Source: Bosea sp. OAE506
GTDB taxonomy: Bacteria; Pseudomonadota; Alphaproteobacteria; Rhizobiales; Beijerinckiaceae
Assembly: GCF_040546595.1 (NCBI RefSeq)
Contig: NZ_JBEPOB010000001.1
Coordinates: 627,501 to 691,500 of the forward strand
Length of the DNA stretch: 64,000 nt
Direction: 5' to 3'
Position 1 is the first letter of the stretch; each line of letters opens with the position of its first letter. Below are positions 33,558 through 41,798 of this stretch, piece after piece. Position numbers and translations under genes: made by a program. The notes beneath the pieces are model-generated. The model worked only from the letters and a program-made list of their open reading frames with translations. It was not told the origin of the DNA and ran no database searches.

Positions 33558-35723
33558 TCAGGCGGGGGCGGCCGCATTCCTGCGCGCCACCACCTGTCGC
33601 AGCAGTACGGGTGCGGCGATGACGAAGCCCGCCAGCACGCTGGTCGGCGTGGCCAGGATCATCGGCAGGGCAGCAAGCCCGATCACCACCCGTTCCCACA
33701 TCGCCAGCGTGGCCAGGAACCAGCCGGAGAAGGCCGCGGAGAGGAAGGTGATGCTGATGATGCAGGCTGCGGTGCAGCCGACGAGCTCGGTCCAGGTGAA
33801 GCCCGGCACCATGATGAGCATGGAGGGCGAGAACACGAAGACGAAGGGCACCAGCACCTTGCCGAGCGCCAATCTAAAGGCGGTGTTGCCGGTCTTGAAC
33901 GGGTCGGCGCCCGCCATGCTCGCCCCGGCATAGGCCGCGATCGCCACTGGGGGCGTGATGTCCGCCAGCACGCCGTAATAGAACACGAAGAAATGGGCGA
34001 CGAGCGGGTTGACCCCGAGCATGCCGAGCGCGGGTGCCGCCACGGTCACCATGATGATGTAGTTGGCCGTTGTCGGGACGCCGCAGCCGAGCAGGATGCA
34101 GACGACGCCCGTCAGCAGCAGGGTGAAGAACAGCGTCGCGCTCTTCAGGTCGAAGGGGAAAAACGGGATCAACCCGGAGACGCCGCGCGCCCACTGGTCG
34201 GCCAGCGAGGTCACGATCCAGGAAATTTTGAAGCCGACGCCGGTCAGCGTGACCACGCCGACGATGATGCCGACGGTCGCGGCGGCCGCACCGACGCCGA
34301 TGGCGTATTTTGCGCCGAGGATGAAGGCGTCGATCATGTCGTCGACGCGCTTGCGGCCCTCAACCGACTTCATCAGCACGCCATGGGCCATGACCAGGAA
34401 GGCCGCCGCCGTGAGGCCGAGATTGACGCCCGGCACGCGCAGGAACTCGGTCGGCGCGGCGATGCCGATCGCGACCGCGAAGACCAGGGCCGAGGCGGCG
34501 CGATGCTGCGCCAGGCCGACGAGCATGCAGCCCGTGATGCCCCAGAAGGCAGCGAGATAGGGCGTGTAGCCGGTGAACAGCACCATGATCAGTGCAAAGA
34601 GCGGCGCGATCGTCGGCCAGTCACGGGCGAAGACCTCGGAGAGCTTCGGCGCGTCGGCATCGGTCATGCCGCCCATGCCCGAGCGCTTCGCCTCGAAATG
34701 CACCTGCATCAGCACGCCGAAGAAATGCATGAAGGCCGGGATGATCGCGGCAATGATGATGGTGGCGTAGGGCAGGTTGAGGAACTCGACCATCAGGAAG
34801 GCGGCCGCCCCCATGATCGGCGGGGTGATCTGTCCGCCCGTGGCGGCGGTCGATTCCACGGCGGCCGCGAAGTGGCGCTTGTAGCCCAGCCGGATCATCA
34901 TCGGGATCGTCAGCGAGCCGACGGTCACGGTGTTGGCGACCGAGGAGCCGGAGATCATGCCAAACAGTGCCGAGCCGAAGATCGAGACCTTGGCCGGCCC
35001 GCCGGCATAGCGCCCGGCGACGGCCGCCGCGACGCCGAGGAAGAGCCGGCCCAGCCCGATGCGGGTGGCGAGCACGCCAAACAGCACAAAATGGAAAACG
35101 TAGGTCGCGACCACGCCGAGAGCGACGCCATAGACGCCCTGGCTGGTCAGGTAGAGGTGATTGACGAGGTTCGACCAGGTCGAGCCCGGATGCAGGAAGA
35201 TGCCCGGAAACCAGTTGCCGAAGATCGCATAGGTCATCGCGAAGAGCGCGATCAGCGGCAGGCCCCAGCCGATGGCGCGGCGCGTCGCCTCGATCATCAG
35301 CACGATGGTGATCGTGCCCATGGCGACGTCGAGCCCCGAGGGATTGCCGACGCGGAAGACCATGTCCTCGAAGATCCAGGGGACATAGAGGCTGGAGACC
35401 GCGACCGCGAGCGCGAAGATCCAGTCATAGAGCGGCACGCCGCCCGGCCGCAGCCATGTCGAGGCGTAGACCGTGCCGGATTCACTCTTGCGGGCCGAGA
35501 AGACGAGGAAGATCAGCCCGAGCACGAAGGCGAGGTGCACACCGCGATGGGTCGTCTCGCGCAGCAGGCCGAAGCCCGCGGTGTAGTAGTGGAAGGCCGA
35601 GAGGGCCAGCAGCAGCCCGCCAACGATCAGCGCGGTGCCATGCGGCACCTTGCGGAACTGCATCTCGGGATCGAGTTCCTCCTCGAGCTTTGCGAGTTCG
35701 GCGGCGGTGGGCTGGCTGGTCAT
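33558..35723 (-). CDS. TRAP transporter fused permease (4TM/12TM, TAXI type)
   Basis: The 721-residue protein combines a DctQ-like four-helix N-terminal part with a DctM-like twelve-helix part (ATGGQITPPIMGAAAFLMVEFL, GCGVPTTANYIIMVTVAAPAL, FFVFYYGVLADITPPVA), as in TAXI-family TRAP systems that import organic acids with sodium or protons. Start ATG 35723 (MTSQPTAAEL) is preferred: upstream codons read through the palindromic repeat. It lies 178 bases downstream of the TAXI binding-protein gene on the same strand, with a repeat element in between. Substrate cannot be predicted with confidence. Confidence 0.92.
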   Translation of the reverse strand: MTSQPTAAELAKLEEELDPEMQFRKVPHGTALIVGGLLLALSAFHYYTAGFGLLRETTHRGVHLAFVLGLIFLVFSARKSESGTVYASTWLRPGGVPLYDWIFALAVAVSSLYVPWIFEDMVFRVGNPSGLDVAMGTITIVLMIEATRRAIGWGLPLIALFAMTYAIFGNWFPGIFLHPGSTWSNLVNHLYLTSQGVYGVALGVVATYVFHFVLFGVLATRIGLGRLFLGVAAAVAGRYAGGPAKVSIFGSALFGMISGSSVANTVTVGSLTIPMMIRLGYKRHFAAAVESTAATGGQITPPIMGAAAFLMVEFLNLPYATIIIAAIIPAFMHFFGVLMQVHFEAKRSGMGGMTDADAPKLSEVFARDWPTIAPLFALIMVLFTGYTPYLAAFWGITGCMLVGLAQHRAASALVFAVAIGIAAPTEFLRVPGVNLGLTAAAFLVMAHGVLMKSVEGRKRVDDMIDAFILGAKYAIGVGAAAATVGIIVGVVTLTGVGFKISWIVTSLADQWARGVSGLIPFFPFDLKSATLFFTLLLTGVVCILLGCGVPTTANYIIMVTVAAPALGMLGVNPLVAHFFVFYYGVLADITPPVAIAAYAGASMAGADPFKTGNTAFRLALGKVLVPFVFVFSPSMLIMVPGFTWTELVGCTAACIISITFLSAAFSGWFLATLAMWERVVIGLAALPMILATPTSVLAGFVIAAPVLLRQVVARRNAAAPA

Positions 35724-35774
35724 GGGCGCTTTTTCGATCAGTTCGCGTGCAATCCGACGCAAAGGGAAGCGCGC

Positions 35775-35874
35775 GTCATCCCGGGCGCAGCGAAGCGAAG
35801 ACCCGGGATCCATTCCGGAACGGTTCCGGCATGGATCCCGGATCGGCGCCGCTTCGCGGCTTGTCCGGGATGAC
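35775..35874. repeat. Palindromic intergenic repeat, copy 1
   Basis: A 100-base imperfect palindrome starting GTCATCCCGGGCGCAGCGAA and ending TTGTCCGGGATGAC, with inner GGGATCCAT/ATGGATCCC arms. It sits between the TAXI binding-protein and permease genes and can fold into a long stem in mRNA. Confidence 0.8.
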
Positions 35875-35901
35875 GGCGCGGATACGCGGCCGTCAGTGGC
35901 C

Positions 35902-36882
35902 TTACTTCAGCAGGCCGGCTTCCTTGTAGAAGCGCTCGGCGCCGGGATGCAGCGGCACGCCCTGCAGGCCGTTGAGGGCAGTCGCCTTCTGGATCGCCTT
36001 GCCCTTGGCGTGGCCGGAATCGAGCGCGGCGCGGGCCTTGTCGCTCCAGAGGGCCTTGGTCACGGCATAGACCGTGTCGGCCGAGATCTTGGACGAGGTC
36101 ACCCAATGGGCACCGACGGCCACCGTCTTGACCGCACCAACATCCTTGTAGGTGCCGGCCGGAATCTCGTCGACGGCGAAGAAGGGGAAGTCCTTGGCGA
36201 GCTTCTCGGCGGGAGCGCCCGTGATCGGCAGGATGTCGATGCCCGAGCCGGTCGAGGCCAGCTCCGAGATCGCCGCCGCCGGGAAGCCGCCGGTGAAGAA
36301 GAAGGCGTCGACCGAGCCGTCCTTCATCTTTTCCGCCGCCTGGTTGGGCTTGAGATATTCGGGCGTGATGTCCTTCTCGCCGACGCCGAAGGCGGCCAGG
36401 ATTGCCTTGGCATTCAGGAGCGTGCCGGAGCCGGGCTCGTCGAGCGAGACCTTCTTGCCCTTGAGGTCGGCGACGCTCTTCACGTTCGAGGCCTTGCGCA
36501 CGACGAGGTGGACGCTCTCGGGATAGAGGTTCGCGATCGAGCGCAACTCTTCGATCTTCGGCTTGCCCTCGAAGACGCCGGTGCCGGAATAGGCCCAGAA
36601 GGCGACATCGGCCTGGACGAAGCCGGACTCGGCCGCGCCGCCGACGATCGCATTGACGTTGGCGACCGAGCCGTTGCTGGCGACGGCGGTGGAGACGAGC
36701 TGCGGGGGCGAGGAGATCGCGTTCGCGATCAGGCCGCCGATCGGGTAATAGGTGCCGGCGGTGCCGCCGGTTCCGATGCGGAAGAAGGCCGGCGCCTGGG
36801 CGAACGCGAGCCCGGCGGCCAGGGCCGCGCCGCCAAGGGCGAGACCGGCGACGACGAATTTCGAACGACGATGCAGTGACAT
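35902..36882 (-). CDS. TAXI family TRAP transporter solute-binding protein
   Basis: The 326-residue protein has a signal peptide (basic LHRRSK, hydrophobic VVAGLALGGAALAAGLA, cleavage near FAQA) and the TAXI signature FRIGTGGTAGTYYPIGG right after it, with LKGKKVSLDEPGSG and YLKPNQAAEKMKDG further on. It binds the substrate in the periplasm and delivers it to the fused permease encoded next. GGGAG lies six to seven bases before ATG 36882. Full family length. It is the first gene of a two-gene minus-strand operon. Confidence 0.93.
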   Translation of the reverse strand: MSLHRRSKFVVAGLALGGAALAAGLAFAQAPAFFRIGTGGTAGTYYPIGGLIANAISSPPQLVSTAVASNGSVANVNAIVGGAAESGFVQADVAFWAYSGTGVFEGKPKIEELRSIANLYPESVHLVVRKASNVKSVADLKGKKVSLDEPGSGTLLNAKAILAAFGVGEKDITPEYLKPNQAAEKMKDGSVDAFFFTGGFPAAAISELASTGSGIDILPITGAPAEKLAKDFPFFAVDEIPAGTYKDVGAVKTVAVGAHWVTSSKISADTVYAVTKALWSDKARAALDSGHAKGKAIQKATALNGLQGVPLHPGAERFYKEAGLLK

Positions 36883-36976
36883 GTCAGGCTCCCGATAAAG
36901 GGAGGCACTGTCTTGGGCTTTCCAGCGCCGATCAACTGAAAAGTTAAGGCTTGGTTACGCCGCCCACATGCCGGCG

Positions 36977-37564
36977 TCAGGTCGTCGGCGCGGAGGGCGT
37001 CCCCTTGCCCTTCTTGCCACCATTGGCCTCGCCCGAGATCCGGTCCGTCCAGGCCATCACCAGGCCAGAGGCGACGAAGACCACATGGACCACGACGTAC
37101 CACATCAGGTCGCGGTCGCTGGTGCCCTTCACATTCATGAAGGCCTTGAGGAGCTGGATGGCCGAGATCGCGACGATCGATGAGATCAGCTTCAGCTTGA
37201 GCCCGGAGAAGTCGATCTTCGACATCCATTCCGGCCAGTTGCGGCTGGTGCCGGCATCGATCTTAGCGACGAAGTTCTCGTAGCCCGAGAAGATCACGAT
37301 CACGATCAGCGAGCCGGTGAAGGTGAGGTCGATCAGCGCGAGCACCGCAAGGATGACCTCGGCCTCCGTCGCGGTGAAGACATGGGTGATGAAGTGCCAG
37401 GCCTCCTGCAGCGCCTTCAGCAGGAGGCCTGCCAGGCCGACGACCAGCAGGAGATAGAAGGGTGCCAGCAGCCAGCGGCTGAAGGACAGCGCCTCGCCGA
37501 AGCCGCGCGACAACCCCCCACTGCGCGAGGCGGCCTCGCCCCCGTCAAAGCTTTCGCCCGCCAT
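36977..37564 (-). CDS. YqhA/UPF0114 family membrane protein
   Basis: The 195-residue protein matches the UPF0114 family: FSRWLLAPFYLLLVVGL as first helix, EVILAVLALIDLTFTGSLIVIVIFSGYENFV as second and third hydrophobic stretch, SSIVAISAIQLLKAFM and a last helix near YVVVHVVFVASGLVMAW. Four helices in all. The function of the family is not established. GAGGGGCGGGA precedes the start. N- and C-terminal tails (glycine/serine-rich and lysine/proline-rich) are longer than in E. coli YqhA. It lies upstream of the TAXI operon on the same strand, 94 bases away, and may be a separate unit. Confidence 0.85.
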   Translation of the reverse strand: MAGESFDGGEAASRSGGLSRGFGEALSFSRWLLAPFYLLLVVGLAGLLLKALQEAWHFITHVFTATEAEVILAVLALIDLTFTGSLIVIVIFSGYENFVAKIDAGTSRNWPEWMSKIDFSGLKLKLISSIVAISAIQLLKAFMNVKGTSDRDLMWYVVVHVVFVASGLVMAWTDRISGEANGGKKGKGTPSAPTT

Positions 37565-37635
37565 CGTTCCCGCCCCTCACCAGCCGCCGTGGCTCGCATG
37601 TGCCACGCCGCCCGCCTTGCCTTCAAGCCGGCCGC

Positions 37636-38295
37636 TCAGGCGGCTGCGACGCCCACGCCGATCGGGCAGGAGACGCCGGTGCCACCGAGCCCGCAATAGC
37701 CGGCCGGGTTCTTGGCGAGATACTGCTGGTGATAGTCCTCGGCGAAATAGAAGGTCGGCGAATCGAGGATCTCGGTGGTGATAGGCCCATAGCCGCGCGC
37801 CGCCAGCGCCTGCTGGTAATCGGCGCGGGAGCGCTCGGCGACGGCGCGCTGGCTCGCATCCGTCACATAGATGCCGGAGCGGTACTGCGTGCCGACATCG
37901 TTGCCCTGGCGCATGCCCTGGGTCGGGTCGTGGCTTTCCCAGAAGGTCTTGAGCAGCGCCTCATAGGGCAGCACGGCGGGGTCGAAGACGACCATCACCA
38001 CCTCGTTGTGGCCGGTGCGGCCCGAGCAGACCTCCTCATAGGTCGGGTTGGGCGTGAAGCCTGCGATGTAGCCGACCGCGGTCGTCCAGATCCCCTCGCC
38101 CATCTGCCAGAACTTGCGCTCGGCGCCCCAGAAGCAGCCCAGCCCGAAGATCGCGACCCGCATCCCCTCCGGGTAGGGGCCGACGAGCGGACGCTTGTTG
38201 ACGAAGTGACGCTCGGCCGTCGGAAGCGGCGTGTCGCGGCCAGGAAGGGCCTCGTGGGCCTCGGGCAGGGCGGTCTTCTTGCGCAGGAAGAACAT
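37636..38295 (-). CDS. msrA: Peptide methionine-S-sulfoxide reductase MsrA
   Basis: The 219-residue protein has the catalytic [11 protein letters not shown] motif, [31 protein letters not shown] and [12 protein letters not shown], all diagnostic for MsrA, plus C-terminal cysteines in [13 protein letters not shown] as resolving residues. It reduces the S form of methionine sulfoxide in proteins using thioredoxin. ATG 38295 has GGAG six bases upstream; an in-frame ATG at 38322 has no ribosome site. It is probably cytoplasmic, as no signal peptide is present. Its neighbours do not point to a dedicated thioredoxin, though a periplasmic one is encoded at 46827. Confidence 0.95.
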   Translation of the reverse strand: MFFLRKKTALPEAHEALPGRDTPLPTAERHFVNKRPLVGPYPEGMRVAIFGLGCFWGAERKFWQMGEGIWTTAVGYIAGFTPNPTYEEVCSGRTGHNEVVMVVFDPAVLPYEALLKTFWESHDPTQGMRQGNDVGTQYRSGIYVTDASQRAVAERSRADYQQALAARGYGPITTEILDSPTFYFAEDYHQQYLAKNPAGYCGLGGTGVSCPIGVGVAAA

Positions 38296-38372
38296 GGCGG
38301 GCTCCGTATCGGTTTCCGTCATGATATGGGGATCGCGGCCGGTTTTCGACAGATGGTGTGGCCCTCGCCGCT

Positions 38373-38693
38373 TCACCGTCTCGTGACGACGCCGATGCCG
38401 GGCTCGAGCGGGGCGCCCAGCCGGAGCAGCAGGAAGCCGAGCAGCAGCGCGACGAGCGCGGCGGGCGCCAGCAGCAGGGTCGTCAGCACCGGATCCCAGA
38501 CCCACGCTGGGAGGTGGCGTTCGACCAGGGGCCGCAATGCTTCGCTGCGGGCACCCGACAGCGTGGTCACCGCGAGATCGACGGGCGTATAGCGCAGGCT
38601 GGAATTGGCTATGGAGCGGGCGCCGTCGATGACGAGGGAGACGAAGCCGGCCGCCACGAGCAGGTAACCCAGAAGCCGCAGCAGGAACCGCAA
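38373..38693 (-). CDS. Small two-helix membrane protein
   Basis: About 106 residues with two membrane helices ([17 protein letters not shown] and [21 protein letters not shown]) joined by a soluble loop with [17 protein letters not shown] and [12 protein letters not shown]. Small proteins of this layout are widespread in Hyphomicrobiales and have been grouped with a PetM-like label without known function. The start is uncertain: AAGGAG (minus strand, about 38708-38703) is eight bases before TTG 38693 but only one base before GTG 38702, so I take the TTG. It precedes msrA on the same strand. Confidence 0.6.
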   Translation of the reverse strand: MRFLLRLLGYLLVAAGFVSLVIDGARSIANSSLRYTPVDLAVTTLSGARSEALRPLVERHLPAWVWDPVLTTLLLAPAALVALLLGFLLLRLGAPLEPGIGVVTRR

Positions 38694-38849
38694 GCGCCAC
38701 ACTCCTTCGCTCAATCCGCACCGATCGGGCCGGGCGCCTTCCGTGGCGCAGCTCTGGCCGGCCGCCCCGATGTGCCCCTTCGCCCGCCCCTTTGCAACCG
38801 GGCGAACCGCGCCCCGCGGCGCGATCTGTCGAGGGCTGCGAGAACGCGC

Positions 38850-38877
38850 TTGAAAGAAGTCCGCCCCGCGGTCATAA
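38850..38877 (+). promoter_or_regulatory. Promoter of tRNA-Ser
   Basis: TTGAAA (38850-38855) and TCATAA (38872-38877) are separated by 16 bases, ten bases before the mature tRNA 5' end. This is the expected place for a tRNA promoter. Confidence 0.5.
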
Positions 38878-38887
38878 GCAGCGCGCC

Positions 38888-38977
38888 GGACAGGTGGCCG
38901 AGTGGTTGAAGGCGCACGCCTGGAAAGTGTGTATACGGGAAACCGTATCGCGGGTTCGAATCCCGCCCTGTCCGCCA
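38888..38977 (+). tRNA. tRNA-Ser (anticodon GGA)
   Basis: The 90-base gene folds as a class II tRNA: acceptor GGACAGG/CCTGTCC, D arm with AGTGGTTGAAGG, anticodon stem CACGC/GTGTG with loop CTGGAAA (anticodon GGA at 38922-38924), a long variable arm containing TACGGGAAACCGTA, and T arm CGGGTTCGAATCCCG. The CCA end is encoded (38975-38977). It decodes UCC and UCU. No integrase or duplicated 3' end is seen beside it. Confidence 0.96.
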
Positions 38978-39033
38978 TTCCCCACAACTGCATAGCGGCG
39001 CCACCGTCGGCGGTTTGACGCGTCCGCTGCGGG

Positions 39034-39903
39034 TCAGCCGGTGCGCCTCCAGAGCGGCGGCACGATCCTGCCGCGCCTGACGGCCAGGATCAGCATGACA
39101 ACGCCCGTTGCGGTGCAGAGCGCAAAGGCGATCAGCGACGATTCCAGACCGAAGCTGCCGCCGGTGAGCAGGTCGGGCCCCTTGATGTTGGAGCGGATCA
39201 GACCCGGCTCGGGCGCATTCCCGGAGACGATCCCCGAGAAAATGGCGGACTGGGTATAGTTCCACGCCATGTGGAAGCCGATGCTGAGCCAGAGACGACG
39301 GGTCAGCATATAGGCCGCCGCCAGCAGCAGGCCGGCTTCGATGCTGATATAAATCGCGCCGAGTAGCGTGCCGGCCGGGTTCGCCAGATGCACGAGGCCG
39401 AATACGAGGGCTGAGACCGCCAGCGAAATCCAGCTGCCGAAGATGTCCTCGACGCAGCGGAACAGCACGCCGCGAAAGATCAGCTCCTCGAAGACGCCCG
39501 AACTGAGCGCCATCGCGACGGCCGGAATCACGAAGGTCCAGGGGTTCAGGCCCTCGATGCGGTACATGCCGAAGGCGATCAGGATCATCACGCAGGCGCT
39601 GTAGAGGCCGGCGCCGACCAGCAGGCCGGTGGCCCATTCCCGCCCCGCGCCCGACAGGGACAGTTCGTCGACGGGACGGCGCTCGATCCAGCGCGCATAT
39701 CCCACATAGAAGGCGGTCGCGATGGCCGCCAGGCCCGCTGCGACCGCGATGGATTTCAACGGCGCCGCCTTGAAATACTCCATCAGGGTGTTGCTGGCGA
39801 CCATCAGCACAAAGACCGGCCCGCCGAGCAGGACCAGACGCGTGAACGGAGACTGCAGGATGCGCCGCCACAAGGTCGGCTCGCGAGCGAAGGCGCCGTT
39901 CAT
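39034..39903 (-). CDS. CPBP family intramembrane metalloprotease
   Basis: The 289-residue protein has about eight helices and the CPBP/Abi motifs: EELIFRGVLFR (motif 1, catalytic Glu pair), FGLVHLANP (motif 2 His) and FHMAWNYTQ (motif 3 His). The family includes CAAX prenyl proteases and bacterial immunity or processing proteases; the substrate is not predictable. The start ATG 39903 (MNGAFAREP) is followed by an amphipathic stretch and the first helix (RLVLLGGPVFVLMVASN). It is divergent from the TRAP operon, with a 15-base perfect palindrome about 50 bases upstream. Confidence 0.88.
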   Translation of the reverse strand: MNGAFAREPTLWRRILQSPFTRLVLLGGPVFVLMVASNTLMEYFKAAPLKSIAVAAGLAAIATAFYVGYARWIERRPVDELSLSGAGREWATGLLVGAGLYSACVMILIAFGMYRIEGLNPWTFVIPAVAMALSSGVFEELIFRGVLFRCVEDIFGSWISLAVSALVFGLVHLANPAGTLLGAIYISIEAGLLLAAAYMLTRRLWLSIGFHMAWNYTQSAIFSGIVSGNAPEPGLIRSNIKGPDLLTGGSFGLESSLIAFALCTATGVVMLILAVRRGRIVPPLWRRTG

Positions 39904-39951
39904 CTCTAATCCGACCTTCAACAGATGATGAGACCGCTCCCGATCATGCTG

Positions 39952-39966
39952 TTTTGCCCGGCAAAA
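39952..39966. promoter_or_regulatory. Palindromic operator candidate upstream of the CPBP protease
   Basis: TTTTGCCCGGCAAAA is a perfect 15-base palindrome (seven-base arms, central C) 49 bases before the protease start. Its A/T tips and G/C centre look like a dimeric-repressor site; the regulator is unknown. Confidence 0.4.
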
Positions 39967-40152
39967 GCCAGTACCGGATTGGCTGCGGCAAGCTTTTCCG
40001 TCGCCGCTCGCGCAAGGGAAGCGGCGCGCAATACACGCCGCCAAGGGCTTTTTCGAGCCCAGAGGGCCCGGCAGAACACCCATTCCTGCCGAAAGGTCAG
40101 CAACTTCATCGTCGTTTGCAGCGGCCGTTCTTGGTGATGGCCAAGCCCGGGA

Positions 40153-40163
40153 TTGTCTGACAA
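40153..40163. promoter_or_regulatory. GntR/FadR-type operator candidate for the TRAP operon
   Basis: TTGTCTGACAA is a perfect palindrome around a central T, 50 bases before the TRAP binding-protein start. It fits the TnGTnnnACnA pattern known for FCD-subfamily GntR regulators, which often control TRAP operons for organic acids. No GntR gene is in the window. Confidence 0.5.
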
Positions 40164-40212
40164 ACTGTCGAAAGCTCCCATCAGAGGGGCGTGCAGGGAG
40201 AGGACATTTTTC

Positions 40213-41205
40213 ATGGAACGCAGAGTCTTGCTCAAGGGCATCGGCGCGGTGGCCGCCACGATCGCCGCCCCCGCCATCGTCCGGGCCCAGGCCGTACCGA
40301 CGCTGGTCGGCGCCGTGCAGTTCGGCGACGCGCACCCGTTCACGCAGGGCCTCCTCAAATTCGAGGAGCGCGTGAAGGCGCTCTACAACAAGCCGGTCAA
40401 CTTCACCCTGCACAAGGATTCCTCGCTCGGGCTCGAGAAGCAGTATTTCGAGTACATGGCGCAGGGGAAGAACGTCGACTACGCGGTTGTCTCGCCCGCC
40501 CATATGTCGACCTTCGCCAAGGCCGCGCCCTTCATCGACGCGCCCTTCGTCTTCCGCGACTTCGCCCATATGGAAGCGGTGGTGAACAAGGGTCTACTCA
40601 ACCCGATCGCCGACGAGATCGAGAAGAAGGCCGGCGTCCGGCTGATCGGCTATGGCGGCGGCGGCGTGCGCAACCTCTTCGCCAACAAGCCTCTGAAGAA
40701 CGTTGCCGAGATCAAGGGCCTGAAGGTTCGCGTCCAGGGCGCGCCGATCTGGTCGCGCAGCTTCGCGGCCATCGGCATGTCGCCGACGGTGATCGCCTAT
40801 AACGAGATTTACAACGCCATCCAGAACAACGTCATCTCGGCGGCGGAGAATGAAGCGGCCGGCATCGAGCAGATGAAGTTCTTCGAGGTCGCGCCCAACA
40901 TCCTGATGACCCAGCACGCGGTCTCGGTCCGGCCGATCTGCTTCTCGATGAAGACCATGGCGACCCTGCCCAAGGACCTGCAGGACGCCGTGATCCAGGC
41001 CGGCAAGGAAGCCGCCGACTATGAGCGCAAGGTCGAATCGGGCGGCGATTCCGAGATCCTCGCCAGGCTCGAGGCGGCGGGCCGGCTGAAGCGGATCCCG
41101 TTCGAGGACCGCGCCACCATGCAGAAGCTCGCCGAGCCGATCATGCAGGCCTATGCGAAGGAAATCGACGCCAGCGGCATCCAGACCGCCATCGCCGGCG
41201 TCTGA
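40213..41205 (+). CDS. TRAP transporter substrate-binding protein (DctP type)
   Basis: The 330-residue protein opens with MERRVLLKGIGAVAATIAAPAIVRAQ, a twin-arginine-like signal peptide with cleavage near VRAQ. The mature part has the DctP landmarks GDAHPFTQGLLKFEERVKAL, GLKVRVQGAPIWSRSFAAIG with the substrate-carboxylate-binding Arg, and YNEIYNAIQNNVISAAENE. It captures an organic acid in the periplasm for the DctQM permease encoded just downstream. ATG 40213 has GAGAGGA about nine bases upstream; a longer in-frame start at 40153 has no signal-peptide logic. Regulation by a GntR-type factor is suggested by the palindrome upstream. Confidence 0.92.
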   Translation: MERRVLLKGIGAVAATIAAPAIVRAQAVPTLVGAVQFGDAHPFTQGLLKFEERVKALYNKPVNFTLHKDSSLGLEKQYFEYMAQGKNVDYAVVSPAHMSTFAKAAPFIDAPFVFRDFAHMEAVVNKGLLNPIADEIEKKAGVRLIGYGGGGVRNLFANKPLKNVAEIKGLKVRVQGAPIWSRSFAAIGMSPTVIAYNEIYNAIQNNVISAAENEAAGIEQMKFFEVAPNILMTQHAVSVRPICFSMKTMATLPKDLQDAVIQAGKEAADYERKVESGGDSEILARLEAAGRLKRIPFEDRATMQKLAEPIMQAYAKEIDASGIQTAIAGV

Positions 41206-41227
41206 ACCCTCAAGCCCCGATCCCGCC

Positions 41228-41256
41228 GCCCTGGGCGCGTCTGCGCCCAGGGCTTT
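41228..41256 (+). terminator. Hairpin between TRAP binding-protein and permease genes
   Basis: Perfect 11-base arms GCCCTGGGCGC/GCGCCCAGGGC with a GTCT loop, followed by TTTG. It lies 22 bases after the binding-protein stop and would end or attenuate transcription, or stabilise the upstream mRNA, so that binding protein exceeds permease. Confidence 0.65.
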
Positions 41257-41279
41257 GCCTTCGCACGCGGAACCCTTTC

Positions 41280-41798
41280 ATGGATGCCTCTCTGTCTGGC
41301 AGGCCCGGCCTGTGGCGGCGCATGACGGCTGCCTATTCACAACTGCTGTCGACCGTCGTCGTCTTTTCCGTCGGCATCCTGGTGGTGCCCGTGATGCTGC
41401 AGATCATCTCGCGCTACACCGATTTGATCCCGTCCTATATCTGGACGGAGGAACTGGCCCGCTTCCTGTTCATCTGGACGGTGATGATCGGCGCGATCCT
41501 GGGCGTGCGTGACAGCGCGCATTTCGACGTCGACCTGCTGCCCAATCTGGGCGCGAGGGGAGATGCGTTCATGCGCATCGTCGCCAAGCTCGGCGTGCTC
41601 GTGATCGCCATCGTCTTCGTCACCGGCGGCATCGAGTTCACCAAATTCGCCTGGAATCGGACCTCCGAGCTGGCCGAACTGCCGCTCTGGCTCATCCATA
41701 TCGCCTGGCCCATCACGGGGCTGAGCTGGATCGTCTTCCTCGGCGAGCAGTTCACCGACGATCTGCGCGTCCTCTTCGGAAAGAGCATCAGCCCATGA
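41280..41798 (+). CDS. TRAP transporter small permease subunit (DctQ type)
   Basis: The 172-residue protein has four membrane helices (VVVFSVGILVVPVMLQII, ELARFLFIWTVMIGAILGV, VAKLGVLVIAIVFVTGGI, PLWLIHIAWPITGLSWIVFLG), with WTEELARFLFIW and the LPLWLIHIAWP family motif. DctQ is the smaller membrane subunit that holds DctM in the complex. Its end overlaps the DctM start (ATGA) at 41795, showing coupled translation. Confidence 0.92.
   Translation: MDASLSGRPGLWRRMTAAYSQLLSTVVVFSVGILVVPVMLQIISRYTDLIPSYIWTEELARFLFIWTVMIGAILGVRDSAHFDVDLLPNLGARGDAFMRIVAKLGVLVIAIVFVTGGIEFTKFAWNRTSELAELPLWLIHIAWPITGLSWIVFLGEQFTDDLRVLFGKSISP

Larger units (their letters stand above)
39904..40212. other. Divergent regulatory region, CPBP protease/TRAP operon
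   Basis: The 309-base gap has no supported gene. It carries two palindromes described separately: one proximal to the protease gene, one proximal to the TRAP operon. Confidence 0.6.

Noticed and set aside
33444..35873. 809-codon plus-strand open frame rich in Arg, Asp, Gly and His
   Set aside because: It is antisense to the TRAP permease; composition is typical of complement frames.
38888..38977. tRNA-Ser as an integration site of a genomic island
   Set aside because: No integrase, no duplicated tRNA 3' end and only ordinary genes nearby.
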